Shown one piece after another: positions 45,210 to 54,337 of a DNA stretch of 64,000 nucleotides. The notes beneath the pieces are model-generated. The model had not been told where the DNA came from. It was given only the letters and a program-made list of their open reading frames with translations, and searched no databases. The stretch is taken from assembly GCA_963785035.1 (NCBI GenBank), contig CAWATG010000004.1, positions 434,001 through 498,000 on the forward strand. The letters are read 5' to 3'. The stretch's first letter is position 1, and each line of letters opens with the position of its first letter. The stretch is from CAWATG01 sp963785035 (GTDB lineage: Bacteria; Actinomycetota; Acidimicrobiia; IMCC26256; CAWATG01). Made by a program: the position numbers and the translations under genes.

Positions 45210-45682
45210 GAGGCCTCCGCTGCTGGTCGGTGCATCGTCAGGGCTCGCGCCGTGAAGTGGAACGTTTCGAAGAAGTTCTTGGTTGCCCGTGAGCCGGGCA
45301 GCGCGAGAGCGTCGATGCCGATACAGGTCTGGAGTGGCGGAAATGCGAGGAGGCCGTCGAGAATTGCCTCGCCGACTCCGACCTCACGTGCACCGGCATC
45401 AACGAAGAGGTCGGTGATCACGCCGAGCGTGGCGCCCGATCGAAGTTCTTCGATCGCCACAATGCCGAAACCGATGACAGCGTCGTCGATGAGGCCAAGC
45501 ACGACAAGTGTGTCAGACCGATCGAGCAGTGCGCCGTAGCTCCCCTCGAGTGGTTCCGGGCGCGCCTCTCGTGCAAGCCAGAGGGCTCCCCCGCGCTGGA
45601 CCGAAAGTTCGGTGCGCATGGCACGGCTGAGCGAGACGATCGTGTCGAGATCGTCTCGGGTCGCGGCTCGGATGTTCTCCAT
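45206..45682 (-). CDS. GNAT-family N-acetyltransferase
   Basis: A 158-residue protein of the GNAT fold. It begins NIRAATRDDLDTIVSLSRAM, has the beta strands around VIGFGIVAIEEL, and the acetyl-CoA region GVITDLFVDAGAREVGVGEA, a variant of VxPxxRxxGxGxxL. ATG 45682 is chosen over the longer frame because GAAGAGG lies just upstream and the family start aligns. Substrate unknown. It overlaps the NUDIX gene by 4 bases and follows the next upstream gene by 10 bases. Confidence 0.82.
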   Translation of the reverse strand: MENIRAATRDDLDTIVSLSRAMRTELSVQRGGALWLAREARPEPLEGSYGALLDRSDTLVVLGLIDDAVIGFGIVAIEELRSGATLGVITDLFVDAGAREVGVGEAILDGLLAFPPLQTCIGIDALALPGSRATKNFFETFHFTARALTMHRPAAEAS

Positions 45683-45692
45683 GACGGCCTCT

Positions 45693-46235
45693 TCAAGAAA
45701 TGAGCTGGTTGACGCGCGCGAGGATCGTCCTGCGACCGCGGTGAGCGTATTCGTATGTGCCAATGGCTTCGAGCTCATGGACTTCGAGGCCCGTGAGGCG
45801 CTCCACGACCTGGGCGGCCGACAGGTCGTCGTATTCGGGGATTGCCAGCGCGGAGACGTCCAACGGCGCCTTGATGACGATGTCCGAGCAGTTCACGTCG
45901 CCGGCCGTTGCGGGCGCAGCTTTCGCTTCCCTAGATTCGGCGGCTTCTTGCTTCGCGAGCCGAGATGCCTCGTCGTTGAGCTCAGACAGACGACGGTTCA
46001 ACCTGCGCTTGATCAGATTCGGACCGAAACACACGGACGCCGCACCGATGTTTGTGAAGCGTCGGGCCTGAGCTTCGATGGTCCGGCGGTGAGTCTCGAA
46101 GCCCTCGCGTCCACGGTCCACGATGGATTCCCCGGCCGACGAACAGCTTCGAACGATGGAAATACCCGCGCCGATCGGCGCGTACACGAAGATCTCGACA
46201 GCCCGTTCGATGGGCGCCTTGGGGCTGCTGGTCAA
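45693..46235 (-). CDS. Conserved actinobacterial protein, possibly membrane- or lipid-associated
   Basis: A 180-residue protein. The N terminus (SSPKAPIERAVEIFVYAPIG, then AGISIVRS) is amphipathic or weakly hydrophobic. The middle (FGPNLIKRRLNRRLSELNDE with an Ala/Glu/Lys-rich stretch) is helical. The end (LAIPEYDDLSAAQVVERLTG, LEAIGTYEYAHRGRRTIL) is a recognisable conserved block of actinobacterial proteins annotated as hypothetical or lipid-droplet-associated. TTG 46235 is preferred because a GAGGAGG ribosome-binding site lies five bases before it; longer starts add a non-conserved Arg/Ser-rich stretch. Confidence 0.65.
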   Translation of the reverse strand: MTSSPKAPIERAVEIFVYAPIGAGISIVRSCSSAGESIVDRGREGFETHRRTIEAQARRFTNIGAASVCFGPNLIKRRLNRRLSELNDEASRLAKQEAAESREAKAAPATAGDVNCSDIVIKAPLDVSALAIPEYDDLSAAQVVERLTGLEVHELEAIGTYEYAHRGRRTILARVNQLIS

Positions 46236-46299
46236 GGCGACCTCCTCGGTGTAAGCGCGGTCTGGGAAGCGGCTTGTTCGTTTGGCATCGTAACGGGCA

Positions 46300-47865
46300 T
46301 TAGGGCCGGTGATGCGTACTGCGTAGGCGATTCGCGACCGCGGCGCATGCCAAAGCGATGAGCGAGAGCATGGTGACCCAATCGCCGAAGCGGACATAGG
46401 GCGTGCGGCCTGTCGTCGTGACCACCGAACCGGTCACGACCGTCCGTTCGAACAGGCGAGTCCTTTGCTGGACGCGCCCTGTCGCGTCGATGACCCCGGT
46501 GATGCCCGAGATCGCCGCGTGGGCCACTGGCCGTGCGGTCTCCGCCGCGCGCATTTGACTCATAGCGAGGTGTTGGCTCGAATTGGCCGATCGGCGGTAG
46601 GAGCGATTGTTCGTTGCGATGACGATGAGTTCGGCGCCGTCGCGAACGAAGTCGCGGATGAGCGGCGCAAATGACGACTCGAAGCAGATTGCGGTCCCGA
46701 CCGACTTTCCTCCAATCCTGAAGAGCTGTCTGGTGCGTCCGGCCGTGAGATCGGTTCGAATCTGGTCGAGCGGGCTGAACCAGTCGAGCTGTGCTCGCCA
46801 AGGGACATACTCGCCGAAGGGAACGAGGTGCTGTTTGGCGTAGATGCCTTGGATTTGGCCGTCCGGGTCGAAAACAAGATTCGCGTTGTACGTTCGATCT
46901 CGATCGTCGGTGATCTCGCCGTTGACGAGCACCGCAGCATCGAGGCGTCGAGCGATGGACCGGATCTCACGCCGAAGATAGGCGTCGGTACGCGGATCGG
47001 CGTCCATGCTCGATTCGGGGAGGACGACGAGGTCGTATCTGCCGTGGAGTTCAGCGGCGAGGCGGAAATGACTTGCCGGGATATACCGTGCCTCCAGTTC
47101 GGCACGGGTGAGGTATCGATTGCGGTCGTTTCCTTGGACGAGGGCGTAGCGCATGGTTCCGGTTGCCCGCGGCTCGAAGCGCGCAGCAGTTCCGACGACA
47201 ACAACTGTTACCAATACCACGAGGCTTGCGACACAGCGTCTGGCCATTTGGAACCATGGGCGCGCGCCGCCTCCCGCCCGGTCGTCTCGATCTCGCGAAC
47301 CTCGGGTTCGCAGACCTGCCACGACGGCGGTTCCGAGTTGGAAAAGGAACCCGTTGAGCGCCACGACCACGAAGGTGACCAGCGGTACGCCACCCCATCC
47401 GGCAAGCGCCCGCGCCGGGGAGAAGTCATGGAGCGCCAAGCCGACCTGGTTCCAGGGGAACCCTCCGAAGGGAAACCGCCCGATAGCTCCTTCGGCGACC
47501 ACCCAGCAGGCGGCGACTGACCATGGCGAGGCTGCCGGTGTCCGACGGAGCGAGGCCGACGCGAACCCGACCACAGCCCACGACGTCGCCATCAGCGCAA
47601 CGAGCAGGATCAGCGCCAGCGCTCCGAAGTAGCGGATCCATGCCAGCGTCACCGTGAAGTAGACGACACCGGCAAAGAAGGCGAGGCGCGCTGCGAACCC
47701 CTTCGAGACGCCCTCCCAGGCCCAGAACAGCGGGATCATGGCGAGACACGCGAGAAGTCCGAGCCGGGAGGGTGGAGCGCTTCCAGCGAGGAGCGCTCCA
47801 CTCGCGCCTGCTGCCGCAAATCGGTGCCAGCGTTGGTGGCGTTGTGGTGTGATCGCGGCGTTCAC
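46300..47865 (-). CDS. lnt: Apolipoprotein N-acyltransferase
   Basis: A 521-residue membrane enzyme that adds the third acyl chain to lipoproteins. About seven N-terminal and one C-terminal membrane helices enclose a nitrilase domain. The catalytic triad is visible as Glu in LVVLPESSMDADPRT, Lys in GIYAKQHLVPFGEYVPW and Cys in SVGTAICFESSFAPLIRDF. RFPFGGFPWNQVGLA matches the conserved LnT membrane loop. ATG 47865. It begins a five-gene - strand run that includes GNAT, NUDIX and the small zinc protein. Confidence 0.93.
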   Translation of the reverse strand: MNAAITPQRHQRWHRFAAAGASGALLAGSAPPSRLGLLACLAMIPLFWAWEGVSKGFAARLAFFAGVVYFTVTLAWIRYFGALALILLVALMATSWAVVGFASASLRRTPAASPWSVAACWVVAEGAIGRFPFGGFPWNQVGLALHDFSPARALAGWGGVPLVTFVVVALNGFLFQLGTAVVAGLRTRGSRDRDDRAGGGARPWFQMARRCVASLVVLVTVVVVGTAARFEPRATGTMRYALVQGNDRNRYLTRAELEARYIPASHFRLAAELHGRYDLVVLPESSMDADPRTDAYLRREIRSIARRLDAAVLVNGEITDDRDRTYNANLVFDPDGQIQGIYAKQHLVPFGEYVPWRAQLDWFSPLDQIRTDLTAGRTRQLFRIGGKSVGTAICFESSFAPLIRDFVRDGAELIVIATNNRSYRRSANSSQHLAMSQMRAAETARPVAHAAISGITGVIDATGRVQQRTRLFERTVVTGSVVTTTGRTPYVRFGDWVTMLSLIALACAAVANRLRSTHHRP

Positions 47866-47895
47866 GAGATTGGCGCGATCTGTGCGCGCCGAGGG

Positions 47896-48393
47896 CTAGA
47901 CGCAGTCGCGACAGAGGCTACGACTCTCGTCACCGAGTTGATTTCGTGGCAGGACGAGAAAGCAGGAGGAGCACAGGAACTCGCCGGCCCGACGCGGGAC
48001 GATTTTGGTGGGGCTTTCTCCTCGGTCGTCGCTTTCGAGCTCCTCGTCCTCCTCGTCGTCGTCGAGTCCGCTCGAAGCGATTCGCTCTTGCAGGATCGTG
48101 TCGAGGGGGACCTCGACGTCATCGGGGTGAAGCTCCTCTTCGATCTCGACGATGTCATCATCGTCGTCGTCCTCGTCGGTGGGCGTCACCGCTTCCTCGA
48201 CCAGGACGGCGATCGGGGTATCGACGGCGGCAACCGCGAGAACGTCAGGGTCCACCTCGAGGTCATCGATGTCGACGATGTCGCCGCCGTCTACATCGTC
48301 GGCGACGAGGAGATCATCGCTGTCATCGAGATCGTCGTCGAGGACGTCCTCGAGGTCTGGCTCGTCGGTATCGTCGAATTCTTCGTCACTCAT
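47896..48393 (-). CDS. Highly acidic DUF4193-like zinc-ribbon protein
   Basis: A 165-residue protein. Residues 1-120 are extremely rich in Asp and Glu with runs such as DEDDDDDDIVEIEEE. The C terminus (KIVPRRAGEFLCSSCFLVLP then CRDCV) is a CxxC...CxxC ribbon closely matching the DUF4193 pattern of actinobacteria. The long acidic part is larger than in most members I know of (about 100 residues in total). ATG 48393. A role is not established. It lies 30 bases upstream of lnt. Confidence 0.8.
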   Translation of the reverse strand: MSDEEFDDTDEPDLEDVLDDDLDDSDDLLVADDVDGGDIVDIDDLEVDPDVLAVAAVDTPIAVLVEEAVTPTDEDDDDDDIVEIEEELHPDDVEVPLDTILQERIASSGLDDDEEDEELESDDRGESPTKIVPRRAGEFLCSSCFLVLPRNQLGDESRSLCRDCV

Positions 48394-48917
48394 GTTCGGC
48401 CTTCCGGGGCGCGGGAGCGCGGGAGTATAGGTCGCCGGAGTACGGCGATCACATAACCAGCGTGAGGTCCCTCAACATTCCCGGGAGCCTCAGAGATCGC
48501 CACGAACGTGCGCGGCTCACGCGTGGGGCAATTCGGCGGGCAGGCTCCGGTGTGCCCAGCGGGACGAGTGGGGGTCCAGGAAACGGCGTGACCACGCTGT
48601 TTAGCCCAGCCGGCGTAGGCAGCGGCGGGTTATTCCAACAACGGTCACCGTGACGGCTACGGGTGTCCTGTACCCCACCGTCAGTTTCCTGGACCCCATC
48701 GTCAATTGGCAGCAGAGCATTGGAATCGGCCTCGTTTGCAGGTGCTATTGCGCCCGAATCCGATCTCGCTGTCAAGGGGTGCGCGCGTCACGCGCGAAGA
48801 GTTGACCTGCGTGTTTACGCGTCATGGCAGGTCAACGACTCGCAACATTTGTTGCCAGTCGCCCAGCCGCGGGCGGACCGGCGCGCCCTGCGTGACCGAA
48901 TCCCTGTCAGAGACGAG
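48394..48917. other. Intergenic region without a convincing gene
   Basis: These 524 bases separate the DUF4193-like gene from the ThyX-like gene. A - strand frame (48449-48775) is open but has no recognisable content and an ordinary low-complexity composition. It includes two adjacent imperfect 21-base copies at 48666-48686 and 48687-48707. Promoters for the lnt run are expected here but none stands out. Confidence 0.6.
48666..48707 (+). repeat. Tandem pair of imperfect 21-base repeats
   Basis: The unit TCCTGNACCCCANCGTCANTT occurs twice head to tail (48666-48686 and 48687-48707), differing at three positions by my alignment. Being 21 bases long it keeps the frame of an overlapping - strand frame (DDGVQET then DGGVQDT). 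It could be a short duplication or the remains of a mobile-element end. Confidence 0.5.
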
Positions 48918-50532
48918 TCAGCCGTGTGGAGCTGCGCGACGTTGCTCGGCTGCGCGTTCTGAAGCGAGACGTTCCAAGTCATAGGTCGAATGGTCGACAA
49001 AGCTCATCGCGTCGGCAAGTGCGCGATGCCCGGCCTGCTCGGCGATCAAACGGTGCATTTCTTGACACACCCGTCGATAGGTTGGATGCCCTTGCGGCGA
49101 AGTGCGTAGCTCCAACATGTGCAGTGCCTCGCGGGCATTGAGCTGCATGACATAGCGCATGCGGTATGCGAGTGCGACCGCATAGGGCGCTTGTGTGGGG
49201 AATCGTGGGTGCAGCGTGGCGTACAACTCGCCGGATCTTTCGATTGCTTCGTTGAAGTCCCCGGCAAGGTCAGACTCGACGACGGCCTCAGGTATGTCAA
49301 AGCCGTGATGCGGCGACAGCGTCTGCCATTCGATCGTCAACATGCGGTGTCGCTGCAAATCGCGAAAAGCCCCGTAGTCGGAGAGCACATCGAAGCGATA
49401 GTCGACGCGCTCGAATGCTCGCCCAGGCTTGTGACGTCGATTCACCCGGTCTCCGACATACGCCCGTAGCAGTGACACGCGTTCGTCGGCCGACAGCTTG
49501 CGTACGCGTGCAAGAATCTGGTCCTCGGGCAGGTTCGTCAGCGGATAACAGATTGCAGCGAGGACCTTGTCCTCGCCTTCGGGATCGAAGTGTGTGAGCG
49601 AAACCGAAGGCCGCGGCTCAGGCTCTTCGCCTGCGAACAGACGAGCGACGACATCGGCGCTCTCCGTGCGTGTCGACTCGAGGTACTCGGTCCAGGCGCC
49701 GCCCCGATCGGGTCGATCGATACGTGTCAGGAACGACGGAATGACCTTACGGAGTTCCCGCAGCATCAATGCCGCATAGGCGCGTGCTTCGGGAAGTGGG
49801 TGCGCTCGCATGCGGAGCAGCAATGCCTCGAAGGCCTGTCCGGTGCCGTAGATGCCGACGTTCGACAGCGTCGCTGCGGGTAGCAGCCCTCGTGCAGCGT
49901 CGCACGCCTTTGCCTTGATCGTCTGCTTGTAGACGAAGTCGGAATCGCCGGGCTCTTTTGGGTAGCGCTCCCGGGCCCATTCGGCGAGTCGTGGAAGCAT
50001 CGCTGCGTACGTGTCGAAGAAGGAATCCATGTCGGACACGTAGCGTGCGCCGAATGGTGACTCGAGCACCGCAGGATCACGCCAGTAGCGATAGCGACCG
50101 CCGAGACGGATGTCGTAGGGGATGTACCGAGTCGATTGCTCGAGGTACGCCATGAGGCGACCCCATTCGAGAACCTTGGTGAGGAGATTCGATGCCTGTT
50201 CGCACGCAAGGTGCACTCCGCCGAGTTGGGCGACGGAGTCGTCTCCGTACTCGAGGAACACGCGGTCGTAGAGTTGCTCGGCTCGCTTGAGGCCCACGGT
50301 GGCATCAACCGTGAGGTCGCCGGTGAGGTCCAGGTCGACAACGAACTCATCGAGGAAGAGCCGTCGCAGGCTCTTCTCGCTTCGCGAATAGCCGCGCGAA
50401 GAGCGCGCCCTTCACGACCTCCGGCAGATTCACGAGCGCGAATACGGGGCTGTCGTGATTGGTGAAATACGGCCGAAGGATGGCCTGTTCGTCCTCAGTG
50501 AAGCGCTCGGCGACATAGAGCATGAGAGGCAA
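48918..50532 (-). CDS. Tandem ThyX-like protein (FAD-dependent thymidylate synthase fold), frameshifted
   Basis: About 538 residues. The start MPLMLYVAERFTEDEQAILR and NLPEVVKGALFAR lie in one frame; the rest (YSRSEKSLRRLFLDEFVVDL onward) is in the next, so an extra base lies near 50395. Two similar halves can be seen: YGDDSVAQLGGVHLACEQAS with LEQSTRYIPYDIRLGGRYRY in the first, and AFRDLQRHRMLTIEWQTLSP with MRYVMQLNAREALHMLELRT in the second. ThyX is normally about 220-250 residues with RHRxxSxNxxSxR. Here the second half keeps RHR but has RMLTIEWQ, so classical ThyX activity is doubtful. I recall this double-length form from Acidimicrobiia and Thermoleophilia. It may be a diverged paralogue. 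Confidence 0.65.
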
Positions 50533-50596
50533 ATCCTACCGGTGGTTTGTTGCAGGACCAGGGATGGCCGGCTGTGTCGGCCCGGCGAGAAGGGTG

Positions 50597-51328
50597 CTAG
50601 ACCAGCAGGCGAACCTGCCCGGAAGCGACTCGGGCGGAAATTTCGCTCGTCGGTTCGATTGGGTGGTTATCAACTTCGGTGGCCCACGGGCGGCGCGCGC
50701 TGAGGGTGACGGAGCGTCCCGACCACTGTCGGATCCGCGGGTGTGGGACGTGTGAGCCATTGCCGATCCGGCCACGCATGAGTCGACGCTCGGCCCGTTT
50801 CGGGGCGTACACCTGGACTTCGATCCTCCCATCGCCGGGATGACCTCGCGGGATGAGGTCGTTGCCGCGCACAAATTGCCCCGACGCGATGACGACCGAT
50901 GTGGCAGGACCGTCGTGAACGATCCGGTCGTCGACCCTCACGGTGATTCGCCGCGCTCGACTCCCCCACCACAGACGGTCGGGCGCCTGGCCGAGCACGA
51001 CGGCGTTGACTGCCAAGAGGCTCGTCTCGCTCCCTCTGTGGTGAGCTCCGGGAAGGTCGAGAGCGATTGCGTCGATGGTCAAGACGACCGTGCCGGGTCC
51101 CTCGCCTGTCGAGGCGTCCTCGGAGTCCGAAGCGCCGACCGAACGCTCGGCGAGCCCGATGGCCCGCGCCAAATCGGAGTGGTGTGGACGGAACCAAACC
51201 AATGAGCCTGGATTCGCCTGCATGGCGGTCGCCAGATCCCGGTCGTCGCCCGTCACGGTGAGATCGGGGTTCGACGAAGGCGACCCGGGTGTGCCGAGAT
51301 CACCCCAGTCTTGACCCTTGCGAATCAC
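50597..51328 (-). CDS. Lipid-kinase C-terminal-domain-like protein
   Basis: A 243-residue protein. The second half resembles the C-terminal beta-rich domain of diacylglycerol/sphingosine kinases (YegS/DgkB type): SVVIASGQFVRGNDLIPRGH, PGDGRIEVQVYAPKRAERRL, and GSHVPHPRIRQWSGRSVTLS with a WATEVDN end that resembles the family's DGE position. The nucleotide-binding GGDGT motif of those enzymes is absent. The N-terminal half (DWGDLGTPGSP, DLTVTGDDRDLATAMQANPG) is not recognised. Probably not an active kinase; binding of a lipid is a guess. It ends 64 bases upstream of the ThyX-like gene and follows helY by 2 bases. Confidence 0.6.
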   Translation of the reverse strand: MIRKGQDWGDLGTPGSPSSNPDLTVTGDDRDLATAMQANPGSLVWFRPHHSDLARAIGLAERSVGASDSEDASTGEGPGTVVLTIDAIALDLPGAHHRGSETSLLAVNAVVLGQAPDRLWWGSRARRITVRVDDRIVHDGPATSVVIASGQFVRGNDLIPRGHPGDGRIEVQVYAPKRAERRLMRGRIGNGSHVPHPRIRQWSGRSVTLSARRPWATEVDNHPIEPTSEISARVASGQVRLLV

Positions 51329-51330
51329 GG

Positions 51331-54032
51331 CTACACGGCGCTCGAGATAGCGACGACGCCGTGGTTGGTCTCTTCGGCTGCGGTGCTCGCTGTACGACGG
51401 GTGTTCTCGATCGGTGCGAGGTCAGCGACCTGGCGGAGCAGGTCGATGATCTGTTTGCACTGTCGCACGAAGTCACCTGCGGTGAGCTCCTCGTCCCCGA
51501 GTACGTCGATCAGTGCTTCGCCGTCGGCCCAGTCATGGGCAATGGTGACGAACCCCGGGTCGGGTGCTCGTGTCTCTGGAAGGCCGGCTGCGAGCTCGTC
51601 CTTGTTGAGTCGTTTCCAGGTTCGTGCGATGTTACGTGCCCGACGCGGCGACTGTCGCGCTCGGCCAGATTGGGTCGGGCACGTCGCGTTCGTCGGGTCC
51701 ACGTCGCTCATAGGTGAAGCATGACATCAGCGAGGCGCACTCTTGGGGGGTGATGTCGTCGAAGTGCCCCTCACGCAAGGCCTGTGCCAACAGAAGATCG
51801 ACTTCGGTATAGAGCCCGGCGAGTAGCTCACCTGCTTCGGTGAGCGACCAACCGTCGACGTAGCCCCACTCCCCCAGCACGCGTAGGACCTGGTCCAGCT
51901 GACGAGCCATGCTCCCGTCGACGCTGTTCGCCTGGGCTTCGAGCTGGCGAACCTCGCGTTCGTAGCGTTCGACGTTCCCCGCGGCGCGTAGGAGCTCATC
52001 CAAATCAGGGTGGCCATGGAGTGGATGCTCGGCAATGGCGGTCGTCAGCGACTGGTGCTCTGGACCGTGACGAGCCGAGCGCTCGGCGCCGGCGGCTCTG
52101 TTCGGCTGTGATCGATCGCCGGGCGATCTGCGACTGCTGCGCGCCTCGCGCGACCTGCGCAGCCGGTCCGCGACAGACCGTCGAAATGTGGCGCTGCGGG
52201 GCGAATATGGCACGGGAAGACTCGATGTGTCCGAGGGCGGTTGGTGGCGTATCGAAATCGTCGCGGCGAAGACGCACGAGCTTTCGGTTTGCGCCCACAG
52301 CGAGCACCCTTGTCTCGTGACGTTGCTCGAGGCTCAGCACCACGACGCGGGCGCGACCGTGGCCCGTCGTGATGATGTCCCCGGGTTTGAGTGATTCGAT
52401 CGCGCGTTGCACCCGAGTAGGACCGGATGCGTGGTTCGATGCGACCACGAGCTGCGCGCACAACGCGCGGTACTCCGCTATGTCACCTGCATCGCAATGC
52501 GCGGCACGTCGTGCGCCGGCCAATTCTGTTCGAGCCTTTTCCAGTCTGCGCTCGATCGCCACGACCTCGCGGTTGCTGCGGTATTGGGCGAACGAGAGGT
52601 TGAGGAGTCGGTGTGCCTCTTCGGGCTGGTAACGGCGCACGAGATTGGCCGCCATGTTGTATGTCGGGCGAAACGACGACGTGAGCGCATAGGTGCGCTG
52701 TGCGGCCAGCTTCGCGACTTGCTCGAAGGCGACGAACGGATTCCAACAAACCAGCACGTATCCCACCGTGTCGATGCCGCGTCGGCCGGCCCGACCGGCA
52801 AGCTGGGTGTACTCCCCTGCGGTGAGGAACTCGTGGCGCTCACCGGTGAACTTGGAGATCTTCTCGATGACGACCGTACGTGCGGGCATATTGATACCGA
52901 GAGCGAGGGTCTCGGTTGCGAACACGGCTTTGACGAGCCCCGCGGCGAATGCCTCCTCGACGGCCTCCTTCATCGGGGGGACCATGCCGGCATGGTGAGC
53001 GGCAAAACCGAGCTCGAGGGCTGTGAGCCACGCGTCATAGCCCAGGACGTCGAGGTCGTCATCGGCGAGCTGCGCGGTGTGCTGCTCGGCGATGCGGCGA
53101 ATGTGCTCGCGCTCGACGGGTGTCGTGAGCCGAAGGCCTGCGGCGACGCATTGATCGACTGCGCCGTCACAGCCGGCACGGCTGAAGATGAACGTGATCG
53201 CCGGGAGGAGGTCGTCATCGAAGAGACGCTCGATGATCTCGGAGCGCCACGGGGTGACGTATCGGCCGCGTCCTCGACCTTGACGATCGCCCCGGGAGCC
53301 GTGCGTACTCTGTCGATCGAGGCGTGCGGCCTCGGGGTTCGGCTGTGTCACGTCGCCATCGACGAAGGTCTCCATGATGTCGATACCGGTCTGGCCGCGC
53401 GCTCCAACGGTGTAGAGGTGCACGAGCTCGACTGGACGGTGTGCCTCGATGACGACGCTGGTTTCACCGCGGACGGTTTGAATCCAGTCGGCGAACTCCT
53501 CGGCGTTGGAGACGGTCGCCGAAAGGCACACGAGGTCGACATGCAGCGGGAGGTGAATGATGACTTCCTCCCAGACCGGTCCGCGGGAACGGTTCTGGAG
53601 GTAGTGGACCTCGTCGAGGATGACGTAGCGGAGCCCGTCGAGGCTCGAGCTTTGCGAATAGATCATGTTGCGCAACACCTCAGTGGTCATCACGACGATG
53701 GGTGCATGCGCATTCACCGAGTTGTCGCCGGTCAGCAGGCCCACTTGCTGGGTGCCGTACTCGTCTTGAAGATCGTGGTACTTCTGATTCGACAGGGCTT
53801 TGATCGGCGTCGTGTAGAAGACTTTGGCGCCCTCGCTCAACGCTCGCGCGATTGCGTATTCGGCGACGAGTGTCTTGCCGGATCCCGTCGGCGCGGCAAC
53901 GAGCACCGACCGATGCGCGTCGAGCGCATCGAATGCCTTTGCCTGAAACGCGTCCAGCGCGAAGGAGAGGCCGGCCTCGAAATCGGTTCGTAGGGTCTCC
54001 GGCGAAGCTCCGTGCCCGTCGGCGCGCGGCAT
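51331..54032 (-). CDS. helY: DEAD/DEAH superfamily RNA helicase (HelY/Mtr4-like), two frameshifts
   Basis: A Ski2-like helicase of about 900 residues. Motifs: I APTGSGKTLVAEYAIARAL, Ia TTPIKALSNQKYHDL, II LDEVHYLQ, III LSATVSN, V ATETLALGINMPARTVVIEK and VI QLAGRAGRRGIDTVGY. After TALGHIE (about 52210) the frame moves to PVPYSPRSATFRRSVADRLR, and near 51640 to RNIARTWKRLNKDELAAGLP, ending at 51331. Both shifts are +1, and the span is 900 codons plus two bases. The C-terminal part is the helical DSHCT domain (LRVLGEWGYVDGWSLTEAGE). Linkage to tatC matches the mycobacterial tatA-tatC-helY order. ATG 54032. Confidence 0.93.
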
Positions 54033-54034
54033 TG

Positions 54035-54337
54035 TCAGGGCGCGGCGGTTGTCGTGGTCGCGCTCGACTCGCTCGTCGGAGCGGGCGTCGTGGTAGTGCC
54101 GCCGGTGGCTGCCGTTGTCGTGGTCGTCGAGGCGTCACCTGGTGCCGTCGTCGTTGTGACGATGCTGGTCGGCGTCTTCTTGGGGTCGTCCTTGCGACCG
54201 TGATTGAACCACCACAGGCCGGTGACCGAGAGCACGGCCGAGAGGATGACGGCAGCGCCGCTGAGTAACGCAACGGTGAGTTCCCTGCGATCACGAGGAG
54301 GTTTGTAATTGGATTGCACGTGCCGGCGGGGGCTCAT
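54035..54337 (-). CDS. Small membrane-anchored Thr-rich protein
   Basis: A 100-residue protein with a short basic N terminus (MSPRRHVQSNYKPPRDRREL), one membrane helix (ALLSGAAVILSAVLSVTGLW) and a Thr/Ala/Ser-rich low-complexity tail after GRKDDPKKTP. The ATG overlaps the tatC stop (ATGA), and the gene ends 2 bases before helY, so it is translated in the same operon. The tail should lie outside the cell and resembles glycosylation-prone linkers. No function is known. Confidence 0.65.
   Translation of the reverse strand: MSPRRHVQSNYKPPRDRRELTVALLSGAAVILSAVLSVTGLWWFNHGRKDDPKKTPTSIVTTTTAPGDASTTTTTAATGGTTTTPAPTSESSATTTTAAP

Noticed and set aside
46828..47520. A 230-residue + strand frame opposite lnt
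   Set aside because: Antisense of the nitrilase domain of lnt; no independent motif.
48449..48775. A 108-residue - strand frame in the gap before the DUF4193-like gene
   Set aside because: Low-complexity, no ribosome-binding site or family match, and it spans a tandem repeat. Kept as a gap.
52407..53993. A 528-residue + strand frame opposite helY
   Set aside because: It has no family content and lies wholly within the helicase, whose motifs are clear on the other strand.
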